A DNA stretch of 64,000 nucleotides from Heligmosomoides polygyrus polygyrus (GCA_947396885.1 OX377204.1:4898001-4962000); one strand, 5' to 3'. Shown: positions 1 to 11,094, counted from the first letter of the stretch. Made by a program: numbers and translations. The notes: generated by a model not told the origin, from the sequence alone.

Positions 1-130
1 TGTGCCTGTGAATGTTGTACTTCCGCGTCCTATAGGTCCTCTCGCGAAATCCTCCCGCGCTACCATAACCCCGCGGCTATATAATGCGAGTCAGCGGTAA
101 TGAGTCATTCATTCGTCGTTTTCCTTGGTC
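1..130. repeat. Direct repeat copy 1, LTR-like
   Basis: This stretch is repeated in direct orientation at about 816-950: both begin TGTGCCTG, share the blocks TACCATAA and GGCTA(T/C)ATAA, then GTCATTCATTCGT. A TATA-like CTATATAATG sits in this copy. The similarity resumes after a gap (AAGCAAGCGCTGTTCT near 150 against AAGCGAGCGCTGTTCT near 1170). Spacing and the TATA box suggest remains of long terminal repeats, but no gag/pol coding lies between, so this is tentative. Confidence 0.4.
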
Positions 131-164
131 GAGAGCGGCCTAATGAACCTTTTAAGCAAGCGCT

Positions 165-345
165 GTTCTGCAGCTAAGCCAACAAGGGTCGGATTCATCA
201 ACGACTTGCATAACTTTAACAGAGAATTCACAGCGAAAACCCAGGTGAGCGGCTTGTCGCTTCGACGTGAAAAGTATCCAATTTGATTTGAAAGGTGTCC
301 AGTTCGACGTGAAAATGATGGTATGTATAGAACAATGGAGCACAG
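165..345. repeat. Half MITE joined to a palindrome-family end
   Basis: GTCGGATTCATCAACGACTT (from 177) is the left end of the GGCCGGATTCATCAAC MITE family, cut off near 265. It runs into the right terminus of the 1.3-kb palindrome family (GACGTGAAAATGATGGTATG, ending near 333). Both are truncated. Confidence 0.6.
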
Positions 346-539
346 CTGTGGCGAGGACAATTCTGGAACTCAGGATCAACTGCTGGTATACTTCTGATGA
401 AGGGAAGCTATCTACCAATTTATAGGCTCACGAAGACGAGCTGGACATTTCCTTGGAAAAAGCCAAGATTATGTGTATAAGTTGGACAGTTCCTACATAT
501 TATACTTTCAGTTTTTAACTAACGGTAAGGAGGTAAAAG

Positions 540-775
540 AAAACGGAGCTGTTTGCCACTTTGGATTGACCTACTCACATTCTCCAGCAAATCTCGAGCA
601 AACTTCGTCTTGGGAGCGTTTTCGGTAAGAAAAATTCAAATCATTTCTCCAGCTGTTTGCAACATATGTTCGCCGCCCGATATTGGAATACTGTCCTATG
701 GTACAGAGTCCTTCCTCCCATGCTACAGTTGAGAGTATTGGGAAGGTTCAAGTTGTCAAGGACGGATCATGTGTG
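540..775 (+). pseudogene. LINE (CR1-like) ORF2 C-terminal fragment
   Basis: Broken frames give TYVRRPILEYCPMVQSPS, the motif that follows the RT domain of CR1/jockey LINEs (compare TYVIPILEYCSHVWSPF in the intact CR1 of this window), and a VESIGKVQ block matching IEKVQ. Frameshifts and stops show decay. The rest of the element is not adjacent. Confidence 0.6.
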
Positions 776-815
776 GCTCCCATATGAAGTGTGTTTGTCT
801 AGTATTGATCGAGTT

Positions 816-950
816 GTGCCTGCGAATGTTGTCCTACAGGTCCCCGCGCGAAATGTTCCCGCGTTACCATAAGCCCGAGGCTACATAAGGCGATTCAGCG
901 GCAATGGGTCATTCATTCGTAGTCTGCCAGCAGGTTCAGTCATTTGGTTT
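816..950. repeat. Direct repeat copy 2, LTR-like
   Basis: Partner of the repeat at the start of the window, same orientation, offset about 815 bp, ending in the shared GTCATTCATTCGT block. A weaker continuation of the repeat is found at 1150-1205. Confidence 0.4.
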
Positions 951-2018
951 ATGGACTTGACCGACAGGTCAATGGTCCGAAGCTACCATCTGGGGGATTA
1001 TGACTGAACGCCTCTAGGTCAAAATCCCACCTAGTCAAGGCAGCGATAACTTTGTTTCCCGGTGTCGAGAGGAAACTCTATCTCGTGGCAACACGAGAGC
1101 TTATGTCCTAGTAAATGACCTTGCCGGTATGGACAATTCCTGCTGGTTGTCAAAGCCTGGTAAAGCTTCTAAGCGAGCGCTGTTCTCGAGAAATTCCAAC
1201 AGGTCGACTACATTGACTAGCAGTCGTTGGCGACGTCGGCGACAGTGTTGCGCAGCCTGCTACGCACTGCGTCGCCGAAGTATAACATAGGCCTGACAGA
1301 AGACTTTTTGCTGAGGAAGGGGTCCTTTTCACGTGGTACAAGGACAGGCTGTCAAATTTGGGCGAGCTACAAGATGTCGTGTGGAACGTCAACTTCGATT
1401 TTGGCTTGCTGTTTATCAGATCAACTACTACTGCACGCACGCGTGGAGACAATTACTGATTTCTGAAGAGGAATACAAAGACAGAAGAGTTTGATGAGTC
1501 ATCCACGCAAAAGGGAATTTCACTTCGGAACGACTTACCACTGTCTGGTGTTGGTTCAAGTTCTGCTTTTTTTCTCTTCGTGAGAAAGTGAAGTAGGGCT
1601 AGTTTTATGTGACTTCAGGTTTCGTTTTCCGGAAGCCTTCTCTGCGTTCTCGTTAGTTTTCACGGTTTTGATCACTTGCAGCTAACATTGATATATTTTT
1701 CATGGTGTCTCTCCCTGCTACTAAAATTTTTGCCCTTGTCGTATGCTCGTTTGTTTTGTGTTTTTTCTTCGTCTGCTCCCCTTACATCGTTTGGTTTGTT
1801 ATCTGAGAAGTCAACCAGCGAGCTACTGTGAAGTACAGCGAGGGTTTGGCGGACATGCTAAGCAGGTATCCGGAGTATTCTATTAAATTGGTGCAAAAGA
1901 ATTACAGGTTGTTTGTTTTATTGGTTTCAACACACTTTTTTTGAATAGAGGCCAGTTCTTTTCCACGTTAACGCCCGCCCACGCGTTTCACAAATCACTA
2001 TTCGAAAATTGGACGAAT
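951..2018. other. No recognisable gene
   Basis: Apart from the continuation of the LTR-like repeat near 1150-1205, I see no coding signature, RNA gene or terminal repeats. Short frames here lack any family motif. Confidence 0.5.
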
Positions 2019-2185
2019 TAAGGCCTCTGTTATACTCCCGCGGGAGCATCCGCGGAACGTCCGCGGACCAATGGTGCACGGCGGAGGCGGGCGTGGCGGG
2101 CCGCGACGAGTGGCCCGGCGCGGGGTCCCGACGCGATTTCCGCCCATCCGCGGAAGCTCCCGCGGGAGTATAACAGGGGCCTAAG
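2019..2185. mobile_element. GC-rich palindromic MITE
   Basis: About 167 bp with inverted termini of about 35 bp: AGGCCTCTGTTATACTCCCG at the left and its near-perfect complement ending GAGTATAACAGGGGCC at the right. The interior is very GC-rich. It abuts a mariner fragment, into which it may have inserted. No coding capacity. Confidence 0.8.
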
Positions 2186-2427
2186 GGTTGAAGTTCTGCC
2201 TCACCCGCCAAATTCTTCAGACCTCTCTCCAACCGACTATGTACCACCTTTTCAAGCACTTTCAGAACATCCTCGCTTGTAAAACCTTCACCAATCAGAA
2301 CCAAGCCAAAACAGCGTTTGTCGATTTTCTCGAATATCGACTACCTAATTTTTTCGCTGATGGAATAAGTCGAGTGGCCGCCCGTTGGCAAAAGAATGCT
2401 GATTCGAAAGGTGCTTATTTCGACTAA
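2186..2427 (+). pseudogene. Mariner transposase C-terminal fragment
   Basis: Frames give LPHPPNSSDLSPTDY, the block around the last catalytic Asp of mariner transposases, then after a frameshift HLFKHFQNILACKTF and the terminal RWQKNADSKGAYFD followed by a stop. The ending parallels RWQRCVESEGFYFD of the mariner at 39962-41243, so this is the same Hsmar1/bandit-like group. The N-terminal two thirds are missing. Confidence 0.85.
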
Positions 2428-3050
2428 ATCCGATGAGATTTGAGAAAGTTACTTGAGAAAGTTAAAAAATACGCACTTAAATTGCCTCCGCATCATCCCG
2501 TAGACATAGAGTGCGTGGCGGATTCCAAAATTGACTGTCTATCGTCGTTCTTTATCCTTTTATCGTCAAGTTTAGCCCCATCCCACGTCCAACCTTTCGC
2601 AATATTGGGCCCCTATAAAGTGCCTTTTCAGGAGGTTTCACTGCAAGACTTAGAAGAAAGTATTGCAGTATTCCGTCGCAGTAAAGTGAATTATGAATTA
2701 AAACGAAATTCTTTCTGAACCTGCACGCAAACGGCAGTTGAGTGACGTGTGGTCGGGTCGAAAAACCGTATCACTAAGCAATCTGCACGGGCAACTGCAC
2801 TACACGCACATTATTGGCTGAATCGAACGGCGGCTCTTTTTTGGTTGCTCACTCAATTAGGCGCCCTCGTGGTGGTCCATCCAGGCTGCAATCGAACACA
2901 CGCGTTCTGCAGGGGTCCCAATCCCGAGTAGCTTCGGCTCGTTGCAACGTCGTGGAGGGCTAGAGGCAAAGAACGGAATTTTAGAAGCAAAAACCATGAA
3001 CGAACACAGCTGTTCCTTTCGAAAATAGGGGACAAAAAGCTCCTACAATC
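2428..3050. other. No recognisable gene
   Basis: I find no transposon termini, splice-flanked exon or RNA gene here. Confidence 0.4.
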
Positions 3051-3212
3051 GGGGGCCGGATTCATCAACAATTAAATCCGTGGGTATGCGGGGTATAAGG
3101 GGTAGAGATAAGATAAGAGTCAGATAGAGATAAGGTAAGAGTCGGAGACGCAGGCTTCATCGTGGGTATCTCTACCCCCTATACCAACGGGTAAGTCGTT
3201 GGTGAATCCATC
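3051..3212. mobile_element. MITE, GGCCGGATTCATCAAC family, type b
   Basis: Starts GGGGGCCGGATTCATCAAC and ends GTTGGTGAATCC, with an interior rich in GGTAGAGATA and its complement (TATCTCTACCCC), so much of it folds on itself. Same subtype as 3554-3717, 49208-49513 and 50537-50701. Confidence 0.75.
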
Positions 3213-3284
3213 TCAGGTCCTGTTTGGATGCGCCACGCACTCCGCTTTTCAAGGCAATTTGAATATTTATTTGAACTTCCGTCT

Positions 3285-3430
3285 CAAATATGATTAGAGA
3301 CGCTGTCGTATGAGCCAAGTCGTAGGAAATTAGGTGGGCCAGCCTCGTAATGAGCTTCGCAGGCAACTTCGCCGCTGGACGAGAGCAATCACAAATTGGA
3401 TTCCGGGGAACTTCAAGAGAACAAATACCA
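3285..3430 (+). pseudogene. RTE-type LINE 3' fragment, part 1
   Basis: The reading IRDAVV-AKS-(K)IRWASLVM corresponds to the conserved RTE C-terminal segment read at 56825 as IRDAVAWAKSSKIRWAGHV. It breaks at two adjoining MITEs and continues at 3718. Stops are present, so it is dead. Confidence 0.7.
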
Positions 3431-3552
3431 GGGCCCGGATTCATCAACGGGCATACCCACGGGTATGCTGGGTATAGGGGTGGACATACCCACGATTCAT
3501 GACAAACCTTACCCGCAAAATCGTGGGTATATCAGTGGGTAGAGAAAGCCTC
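3431..3552. mobile_element. MITE, GGCCGGATTCATCAAC family, type c
   Basis: Starts GGGCCCGGATTCATCAACGG and contains CATACCCACGATTCATGA and AAACCTTACCCGC blocks shared with 49572-49785 and 50287-50493. The right end is truncated where a second MITE begins. Confidence 0.7.
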
Positions 3553-3553
3553 A

Positions 3554-3717
3554 GGGGCCGGATTCATCAACGACTAACCCGCGGGTATAAGGGGTAGAGA
3601 TACCCACAATGAAGCCTGCGTCTCTGACTCTTGCGTTATCTCTGCCTAACTATTATCTTATCTCTACCCCTTATCACCCGCATACCCACGGGTTAATTGT
3701 TGATGAATCCGGCCTCT
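3554..3717. mobile_element. MITE, GGCCGGATTCATCAAC family, type b
   Basis: Bounded by GGGGCCGGATTCATCAACGA and TTGTTGATGAATCCGGCC. It separates the two halves of an RTE fragment, so it postdates that LINE. Confidence 0.8.
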
Positions 3718-3850
3718 GAACGAACGATGTGACGCACTTCGTGTCCCTCGAGCGAGGAGGTTCCATCGGACCACTCTGGCACGCGACAGGGACAAATGGT
3801 GACGCTGCTGGCGCCCGCTCGAGCAAGTCGATGATCAACGTCAAGAGTCA
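3718..3850 (+). pseudogene. RTE-type LINE 3' fragment, part 2
   Basis: Continues the RTE C-terminus: LNERCDALRVPRARRFHRTT followed by WRPLEQVDDQ, the usual end of nematode RTE ORFs. The matching copy at 57225-57345 reads WHPLEQVDDK. About 40 bp seems lost at the junction with the MITEs. Confidence 0.75.
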
Positions 3851-4264
3851 TCGACGTCGGTATTTCTCGATTTTACTCTCTGTCTCCCATATATCTTCTA
3901 AAACAAGAGGGGGTTTGGAAAAGATCTCCTTTCGAAGTCCCAGAATTATACAAAGCTTGGGGATTTTACTCCCAGAGCAGGATCTACATAATTGTTTTAA
4001 AACTCGATTTTTGCACTGTTGAGCAGGTTTCCGGCTCTTTCGATCGTTTGGATGAAAAGAAGTTTTATTTATTCCATACGCTCTACAGGGAGTGCGCTCA
4101 GACAAAAAGTAGAGATACATCGATAAGCGAAAACCGTACATAGTCTCTTAGAATAAAACCACCTTTTTAGACCCCTTTAGACACATTGAAATATTGAAAT
4201 TTTAGAATTAATCGAAATTCATTAGCCGTACTGCAGGTAGCCCTATCCTATTTGCTAGTCAGTA
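3851..4264. other. No recognisable gene
   Basis: I see no supported feature. The LINE fragment downstream begins at about 4265. Confidence 0.4.
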
Positions 4265-4810
4265 TTCTTGAACCGTATTGCAAGTAGTACTCCAAGAAGG
4301 GGTTATTTCCCCTCCTATCTTTGCGATTTACGTAGCGGAACTACCTGGAATTCTTGAATCAACTGGCGTGGAATGTAAGCAATTTGCTGCTGACGTAAAA
4401 ATTTACAGAAGGATTGCGAGGGAAGATGATATCAGAAGAGTTCAGGATAGATGCGTTGGTAGAACATAGTCCGTGACATGGCAATTACCCTTGACACCAA
4501 AGAAAACGTTTCACGGGAGGATAGGGTTTCTGACCTTCCACATGATTGCAGGGTGTGTGATCATGCCGTGTCCAAAGTTCCAGAAATAAAAGATTTGGGG
4601 TTTCATTATAACTGGAAGTTGGATTTCTCAGGTCACCTTAGGTTTCTTTGTAATAGAGCTTCGAACAGGACATATCTCAACTTCAAAACCTTGTCATCGT
4701 GTGATAAAGAAATTCTAATTCGTGCCTATAAGACCTATCGATGTAAGGTCAATAATGGAATGTGGGGCTTCTGTTTTTCTCCCTACATAGTTGAAGAAAG
4801 ATATTAAATT
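4265..4810 (+). pseudogene. LINE (CR1-like) RT and C-terminal fragment
   Basis: The translation contains GVISPPIFAIYVAELPGIL (RT palm motif B, normally GVPQGSVLSPILF) and KQFAADVKIYR (motif C, normally YADDIKIY), then EIKDLGFHYNWKLDFSGHL and LIRAYKTYRCKVNN, the post-RT segment of CR1-type ORF2. The catalytic YADD is altered to FAAD and frames shift, so it cannot be active. 5' truncated. Confidence 0.8.
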
Positions 4811-4873
4811 ACTAGAGAAGGTGTAAAATAACTTCACGGTAGAAGTCTTTTTGCGCATGAGTTGCACATGATA

Positions 4874-5167
4874 AAGGATAAAGGATAAAGGACGGCGTTA
4901 CTCAATCCTTCTGGGATGCGCCAGCGCATTCTACTTCTACGGGATGTCGTGGAGGCGACATGAATGCGTATTTGGCCATACAATGACTTGCGGTGGCCAG
5001 CCGATTAACAAGTCAGCGCTTTATCCTTCCCAGACAAGTCTGGTACCAATTCACTGACCCCGGAGGGATGGAAGGCTTGGTTGGCCTGGGCGGGAAATCC
5101 GAACCAGGAACCTGGTATCGGGTGCGCGCGACAGTCGCGCCTCCTCCGACTGCGCTACACGCGCCCA
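4874..5167 (-). mobile_element. tRNA-derived SINE (family A) with 14-bp target duplication
   Basis: On the minus strand the head reads GTGTAGCGCAGTCGGAGGAG (A-box-like) and CCTGGTTCGGATTTCCC (B-box-like), and the tail is a run of CCTTTAT repeats. It is flanked by AGTTGCACATGATA at 4860-4873 and 5168-5181, a 14-bp target duplication typical of LINE-driven insertion. This is the clearest full-length copy and defines the family for the other entries. Confidence 0.9.
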
Positions 5168-5359
5168 AGTTGCACATGATAGTATTCCAAATGCTCAGGA
5201 AGGAAACGTGGCGTGCGGGCTTCATTCTTCGGAATCGCTAACGATGTATGCATGGTATTTAAAATTGTCAGCGGTATGTTTGATGCAGATAAAGGTAAGT
5301 TTTATACTCTGTCTGGGTCCCACACCAGAGGGAATGGGGAAAAAATATCGTATGACGTT

Positions 5360-6045
5360 CCTCCGTTTACATCTACAACCTTCTACCATTTAATGGGGAG
5401 ATCACGAACTCCTCTCTTCCAGAATGAAGTCAGCTGTGACTCGAAGAAGTGCTCCACATCGGATTCGAAATCGGTTCGATCGTTGAAGCACCTATGCCTT
5501 AGGTGTTGCTTGAGAGCTGAGAAGAGGTGGTAGTCCGGTGGCGCAAGGTCTGGCGAATGCGATGGGTGGGCAGCACCACCCACCTAAGCTCCTGCAACTT
5601 CTGGTGAGACGACCTTGCAAGGTCGGGGGCGAGCATTGTCGTAAAGGAGGTAAACATTCTTCCGCTCTCGCCGTTTCCGAGAGATGGCTTCGATCAGCTT
5701 CTGTAGCGTAGATGTTCGCTGTACTGCAGTGCCATTGTCAAGGACCTCATGATAGCGCATTTCTCGAGAATCCCATCAGCAGCACAGCATTTTACCTTCC
5801 TCTGGTGGATATCCGCCTTGAAGTTGTGGTTTGCCTTGAGGGAGCCACTGGGCCTTCCAAGTATGGTTAACGAGGAAGACCTAGGATTCATCTCCCGTGA
5901 CGACATTCTCGAGAAATTCCCTATTACGATAACGAGCAAGGACAGACTGAGCGATAGTCAGTCGCGAAGCCTTGTCCGAGTCACGGAGTCAGTAGGTCTT
6001 CACGGCAGTCCTAGTATTTATATGCTCTCAGAATCAAATTACCAC
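5360..6045 (-). pseudogene. Mariner transposase pseudogene, 5'-truncated
   Basis: Frames on the minus strand give VVTGDES (first catalytic Asp), LLYDNARP (second Asp) and SHSPDLAPPDYHLFSALKQ (third Asp, D34D spacing block), ending FWKRGVRDLPIKWQKVVD. Several frameshifts and a stop before the third motif disable it. It is more irritans-like than the 40-kb mariner. The N-terminal DNA-binding region and clear TIRs are missing. Confidence 0.8.
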
Positions 6046-6418
6046 GTATGCGAAAAATTCTAGAATGTTTGTACTACAACTTTGTGGCACCAAGCAGTCC
6101 TTGGAAGTTTCTGTTAAACCTTGAAAAATTTTTACAATTTTTGATGCAAGACTTTTTCACCAACCTAATACTTTTCTGTGTCATCTCATTCTGTGTATTT
6201 ATGACGTCTACCTGAAGTAGCGTTAATAAACGAAATGAATCGAAAAGAAATAGCCCAATCCTAGTTGCTTCCCTTTTAAAATGTTGAGAACCATGTTGTC
6301 TTTCTTAGCGCCGTATTTTTTCTAACCTGTAACTTACACCACGTAATAAAGAATTATTATTATTAAATTGCACACTTTAAAGGAATTCTAGAAAGCCGTA
6401 CTCTTTCAAAAGACATAC
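6046..6418. other. No recognisable feature
   Basis: AT-rich sequence with AATAAA motifs. It would lie just downstream of the candidate exon at 6419-6545 and is probably intronic or intergenic. Confidence 0.4.
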
Positions 6419-6545
6419 CTGACAACTCGGTGGTTGCTGCGACGGTGGTGGTGGTGTCGTCTCCGACCGACCGCGACGGTAGCGACTCGGTGACAGCGCG
6501 CGGAGACTCCCGAAGCGAATCAGCTTCAACTGCTCCGCAAGCATA
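6419..6545 (-). CDS. Candidate exon G, unidentified minus-strand gene
   Basis: A minus-strand segment of 127 nt opens after an acceptor-like GATCTCTACAG and closes before a strong donor, GTCAG|GTATGT. It encodes 42 codons plus one base, starting MLAEQLKLIRFGSLR and continuing basic and proline-rich (SPSRYRRGR, then TTPPPPSQQPPS). The entry phase (completing a codon begun with two bases) matches the exit phase of exon F at 42023, but that would imply a 35-kb intron, so the link is speculative. No known domain recognised. It could instead belong to another gene. Confidence 0.45.
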
Positions 6546-7481
6546 CTGTAGAGATCAGGCAATGACAAAAATAGTAGATCACGATTGCGGAAATATGCGA
6601 AACGGCATCGACGACGAGTATTTTCGGAAATACGGAAACTCTGAGCGATGGGTCCTATTCAGACACAAAATGAGCGGAAACCGAATTTATTTTTTGGGTT
6701 GGATCACACATTCAAACGGCGTAGCAGCTGGTGCTAACAGTGTTTCGAAAAATGGCCACAGAAATGGGGTGTGGCGCGCCTTCATATTAAAATCGCTATC
6801 ACCAGTTCGATCGCAAGAATACGGTATAAACGGCAGTAACTCGTCCTATTACAACCAGGCTCCCAACGACATGGCCAAGTGAGGAATGGGAACAGAGTAT
6901 GAGGCGAACACGAGATGACGCCGCAGAAGGACACAAGGACAGAGAGGCTTCGGAAGGAAGGCAGGAAAAAGTGCAAGAGTACGAATGTTAATTAGGAGCA
7001 CCGCCAACATAGATAATGAGCCTCATTTGCCGTCAGCCATCACTACATGGCTAACAGGCGAGGCACGGGATCGCTACAGTAATCCTGGAAAGATCGGCTG
7101 TGGACATGATCTCCATGAATTTTCGTCCGTTTTTCAATTCCGCACATTCTAGAAACCCGCCACTTTGCCTCTCTGCTTATGAGTGGATTACATATGGCTT
7201 AGGCTCGCTGACAAAAAATTAGTATGAGATGCGCCATGCACTCCTCCTCGTGAAAAAAGGTTTCAGCCCCTTCTCTGAGATTCAGAGAGTTCCAGACGCC
7301 AGTCAATAAAAGACTCTGTGCACTGCTTGTTACTATAGAAGTTATATCAATTCAGATGGACTGCATAGGGCCCCCGGAAGTTGATTTACTAGGTTGTTGA
7401 CGCTTTTTTTTGTCGCTGTTTGAAACACCAACCATCACATCGGTTTCTTTAAGTCTCAAATGACCGGTATTGAGGTTATAA
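6546..7481. other. No supported gene
   Basis: A 150-codon plus-strand frame runs through here and the exon beside it, but it has no recognisable domain, and the stretch opposite exon G is explained by the minus-strand reading. 7400-7480 resembles 57030-57065 beside another tRNA-like element. Confidence 0.35.
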
Positions 7482-7659
7482 GCTGTTACACCAATGTCTT
7501 GTCGCGATCAAAACTCTAGCGCCGCACGGAACTCGAACTCGGCAGACAGCGCCGGCGGTGTGATGGCGTAGAGCGTTCTCGCCCGGTCAGCAGAAGGTGC
7601 GGGTTCGAGTCCCGTGTGGTGCTATAGCTTTGATCGTAACAAGACATCGGTGTAACAGC
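7482..7659. mobile_element. TIR element with internal tRNA-like sequence
   Basis: Inverted ends GCTGTTACACC(A/G)ATGTCTTG bound a segment with a B-box-perfect GGTTCGAGTCCC and a tRNA-like body (GGTGTGATGGCGTAGAGCG). It is a divergent relative of the tRNA-like family at 25410-25725 and 48287-48437. Not a functional tRNA: no proper acceptor pairing. Confidence 0.7.
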
Positions 7660-8299
7660 ACCAACCTTCACATTAGAGCAAATCCTTAAAGAAGCGTACT
7701 AGAAATGCGTCAGAAGCAAAAGATCACTGAAGAACAATAATTTGAGGATTCCTCTTGCTCTAGAAGACCAGCTGTCGTACTACATAGTAAGCCGTCAAAA
7801 CATGATTACGGCGCGTCATATATAGATCTAATTGTAAGCGTCGAACTTATCACAGCCCTACATGCTAAACAAGCTTCAAGATGGCATCATAACTTTAGAA
7901 AAGGCTTCAAGAACTTTCAGGGCCTCTACATCACGTAAGTAACTTGATCGCCGAGGATGCAGCAGTCAGATCTCACCTACGTACTATGAAAATACAAGGA
8001 AAAATTGACCAGCATAACATAAGAAACAGGGCATGACTAAATCCACTATCTCTACCTTCCTTTACGTTACGAAAAACATCACGAAGAAATTTTTCAGTAA
8101 CTCCAGTGGTCAAAAGGGCATTAATTAAGCAACGAGTCTCGAAACAACTGCAGAGAAACGAGACCATCTGTTTCAGTATCTGGTAGCTTCCTACCCTACA
8201 GTTTACCCATCGAATGATGGGCATATATATTTCTATTATGTCTCGTCTCGGCTACTTTAAAAATAGGATAGGAAAGACATCAAAGTCGTCGATAGTCAA
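7660..8299. other. No recognisable gene
   Basis: An 83-codon minus frame at 7973-8224 shows no family motif and no convincing splice sites. Otherwise I see nothing. Confidence 0.35.
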
Positions 8300-8566
8300 T
8301 TGCAGCTTAGAATGCGCCACACTTTCTACTTCTACGGAAAATAGTGGAGGCAATTTGAATATTCGGCCTTTACAATGAAACGTGGTAACCAGCCGAGGGA
8401 TAGGTCAAGTCTAATTCCTATCTACCAACCTCGGTAAGATGAAAGGCTTGGTTGGCTTGGGTGGAAAACCACAGCTAAGCCGGGAATCCGAACTCGATTA
8501 GGTGGTGTACGTGACAGCCGATGTCTTCTCCGATTAAGCTACCACTCGCCCGTCCACCACTTGCCC
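8300..8566 (-). mobile_element. SINE family A, degenerate
   Basis: Carries the family blocks GATGAAAGGCTTGGTTGGC, TTCTACTTCTACGG and a head remnant. It diverges strongly from the consensus, so it is an old copy. Confidence 0.7.
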
Positions 8567-8666
8567 AGGATATACTCCATGACATATTCGTGCCCAGAAC
8601 AAAATTTTTTTCACGAACAAGCCTGCAGTTTGTAAAATACTATCTTCGACATGAATCCTTCCCCAA

Positions 8667-8990
8667 CGTGTACAATTTTCACATCGAATTGGACATTTTT
8701 CAAATCAATTTGAATACTTTTTAAATCCATTTGGACACTATTCGAAGCTAGTTTTAAGACTTCCAAGACAGGGCGAACTTTTCCAAATCGAAATGACCTT
8801 CACGCAGGTTAAACTGCATACTCTCCTAAATTGTTTGAATCATTTTTGTTCAATGAAAACTTGGTATGACATTCTTATTCTTAGTAATTCTTTAGTTAAC
8901 CTGCCACAAAAAGGACAACAATTTTATAAAACATTTGTTTTTAGAGAAAGAATAATAAATTAATATTCTGCTTAAAACACAGCAAAGAAG
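8667..8990. repeat. Arm of the 1.3-kb palindrome family
   Basis: TTTTCACATCGAATTGGACA followed by the characteristic alternating AATCAA/TTTGGACAC phrases and a later AAAACACAGCAAAGA block, as in 16641-17956 and 47334-48690. Only one arm is present. Confidence 0.6.
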
Positions 8991-9097
8991 CGCAAGTTCA
9001 TGCAGAAAATCGAACAGCATCGACACTCAGTTGTAGAAAAACACATTCCGCCGTGGACCATTACCCATGCTTCTATTTTAAGCGGTGCTCCACAATA

Positions 9098-10351
9098 CAG
9101 GGTGTCTCAAAAAGATGTATATACAGTTTGAAAGCTGATAGCTTTCCCAACACTAAAGAAACTGAAAAATTTAAAGGCTTAAAGCTTAAGATTATAGAAA
9201 TTTTCTGACACGTGAGCGGTATGGAATGGGCCATGCTCTCGTCTGATATTTTTTTGAAAATTCGCGTTTACACTCGATTGATTATGTTCGCTTGACTACT
9301 TGTTATAATTTCTCCACAACGTGGTCGTGTGCTTTGGATTTTGGACCGATTTGTGCTTTGGATATCCTAAAAATGCGAGTACTTTTTAAAAGGTTTGAAC
9401 ATTGCTTCTAGTGAAAATTTAAAAGATGTTTGAGAGTTTCAGACTCATATAGAAGCACAGGGTAGGAAGATTCAGCGACTTGTAAATAGTCAAGATTTTG
9501 CCATGCCCCCGCCTGAAAGCTCGCATTTCAGACTCAATTAATTGTGCATGGGCTGAATGCTTATTACAGTCTTGTTACTACTTCGCCAGATTAATTTGTG
9601 CTGTTCTTCTTCTGATGTTTAAAATTTGAAAATTATGTGAAAGGAACACAGCAGTTTATTGAGTTGATTGATTGCACAATTTAAAGGTCAGCAGGAGCCC
9701 CATTTTCGTAGCGGATTCTGTGCGCCGATTAAGCAACATTCAAGCTGAATGTAGAGATTAATCGGCATAATGATAGCTACTTGACGAAGCATAACGTTAA
9801 AAGAAGCACAGCACAGGTTAAAGTGGCCAAGTAGTAACAAGATTATATCAGGCATTCAGCCCAGGGAAAACCAATCGAGTCTGTAATGCAAGGTTTTAGG
9901 CGAAGGCATGGCACAATCTTGACTATTTACACGTGGCAGAATCTCCTTACCCTATGCTTCCATATGAGTCTCAAACATCTTCAGAAGCTCTACTGGCAGC
10001 AATGTTAAAACCTATCAAACAGTGCTCGTATTTTTAGGATGTCCTGCATTTTTCGCAAACCATAGTGCATTTTTAAATTTTAAACCTTAACAGAAACTAA
10101 AATTAACCGATGCACCACTTTGTGAAGAAACTATTACAAGTGTTCAAGCGAAGCACAATCAATCGAGTGCAAAACGCAAAATTTCAGACAAATGGCGCAA
10201 TTCATTCCGCTCATATGTCAGAAACTTTCCATTTTCTTAAGATTTCACATGATTTCTTAATTCCTTCAGTACCTTTACAGTGAGCAAAGTTATTACCTTT
10301 AAAACAGTGTATAATGTAAACAATATAAACAGTGTTTTTGGAGACACCCTG
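9098..10351. mobile_element. Fold-back DNA transposon, 1254 bp
   Basis: Ends are CAGGGTGTCTCAAAAA and its complement GGAGACACCCTG, flanked by TA on both sides (9096-9097, 10352-10353). The two arms (about 9098-9610 and 9790-10351) are near-complementary, so a transcript would form a hairpin of some 500 bp. The central loop holds a decayed transposase trace (QQEPHF, then ATFKLN and NRHN) typical of a Tc1/mariner (IS630) type DDE enzyme. The relative at 42191-43466 has the same layout. Confidence 0.85.
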
Positions 10352-10672
10352 TATAAGGAAGTAGTAATGGGCCTGAAGAAAATCGCGTCACGGTATTCAA
10401 GAATAGAGCTCATTTGACATTCTTCCCATCCTCTTCGTATGGACACCTATCGATGTCTGAGAGTGAGAAGCGTGTTAGAGTGCCTGAGAACCCGACTTCG
10501 TTAGAGTAAATATTTATGTGATATCCTTGACGACGAGGACAACTTGTCCGAGTGCTCGTCGTTCTGCTGCATGTCTTTCGGGACTGCTTTCGAACTAGGC
10601 ATGTCCTTAGCATAGCTCTAAACGCGTATTATATGTAGACTCGCAGACAAGAAAGCAGTATCCTGCGCAATA

Positions 10673-11066
10673 TTAGGCTGTCGCAAAATTATTCGCCGAA
10701 AAGGAGCGCTTATCTCAAACAGCTATGAACACAACTTTGTTAATCGAAATAAAGACTACCAAATGTATACATTTTTACAAACCTACAGGTCATAAAGTAA
10801 TGAACCTAATCGTTTACAATAAAAAATCAGGCCACAGAATGCCCAATTTGAATTCGGGAAGCATGATGACTCGATAGTCGCATCGGCTCGTGATTTTACG
10901 GAGCCCTAGAAAAAGTCGGCTAGAGAAATTAGAGCGAAATCCACATATGTTTTTTGAAAGAGCAGGAAAAAACCTACCAAAGGATAGGTGTAGAAATGAC
11001 TTAGGGCTAAAAAACTTATTTATTTATACATACCTCGAAACGGATACTAATTTTGTGACAGCCTTA
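10673..11066. mobile_element. Mariner-like non-autonomous TIR element, 394 bp
   Basis: TTAGGCTGTCGCAAAATTA at the left and TTTTGTGACAGCCTTA at the right, flanked by TA (10671-10672, 11067-11068). A second copy in opposite orientation is at 54031-54487. No coding capacity. Confidence 0.8.
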
Positions 11067-11094
11067 TAGTATCTTCTAAAAGTGAAGAAGGCGT

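Noticed and set aside
6430..6882. 150-codon plus-strand frame
   Set aside because: Its first part is antisense to a splice-flanked minus exon, and the remainder has no domain, start context or splice support.
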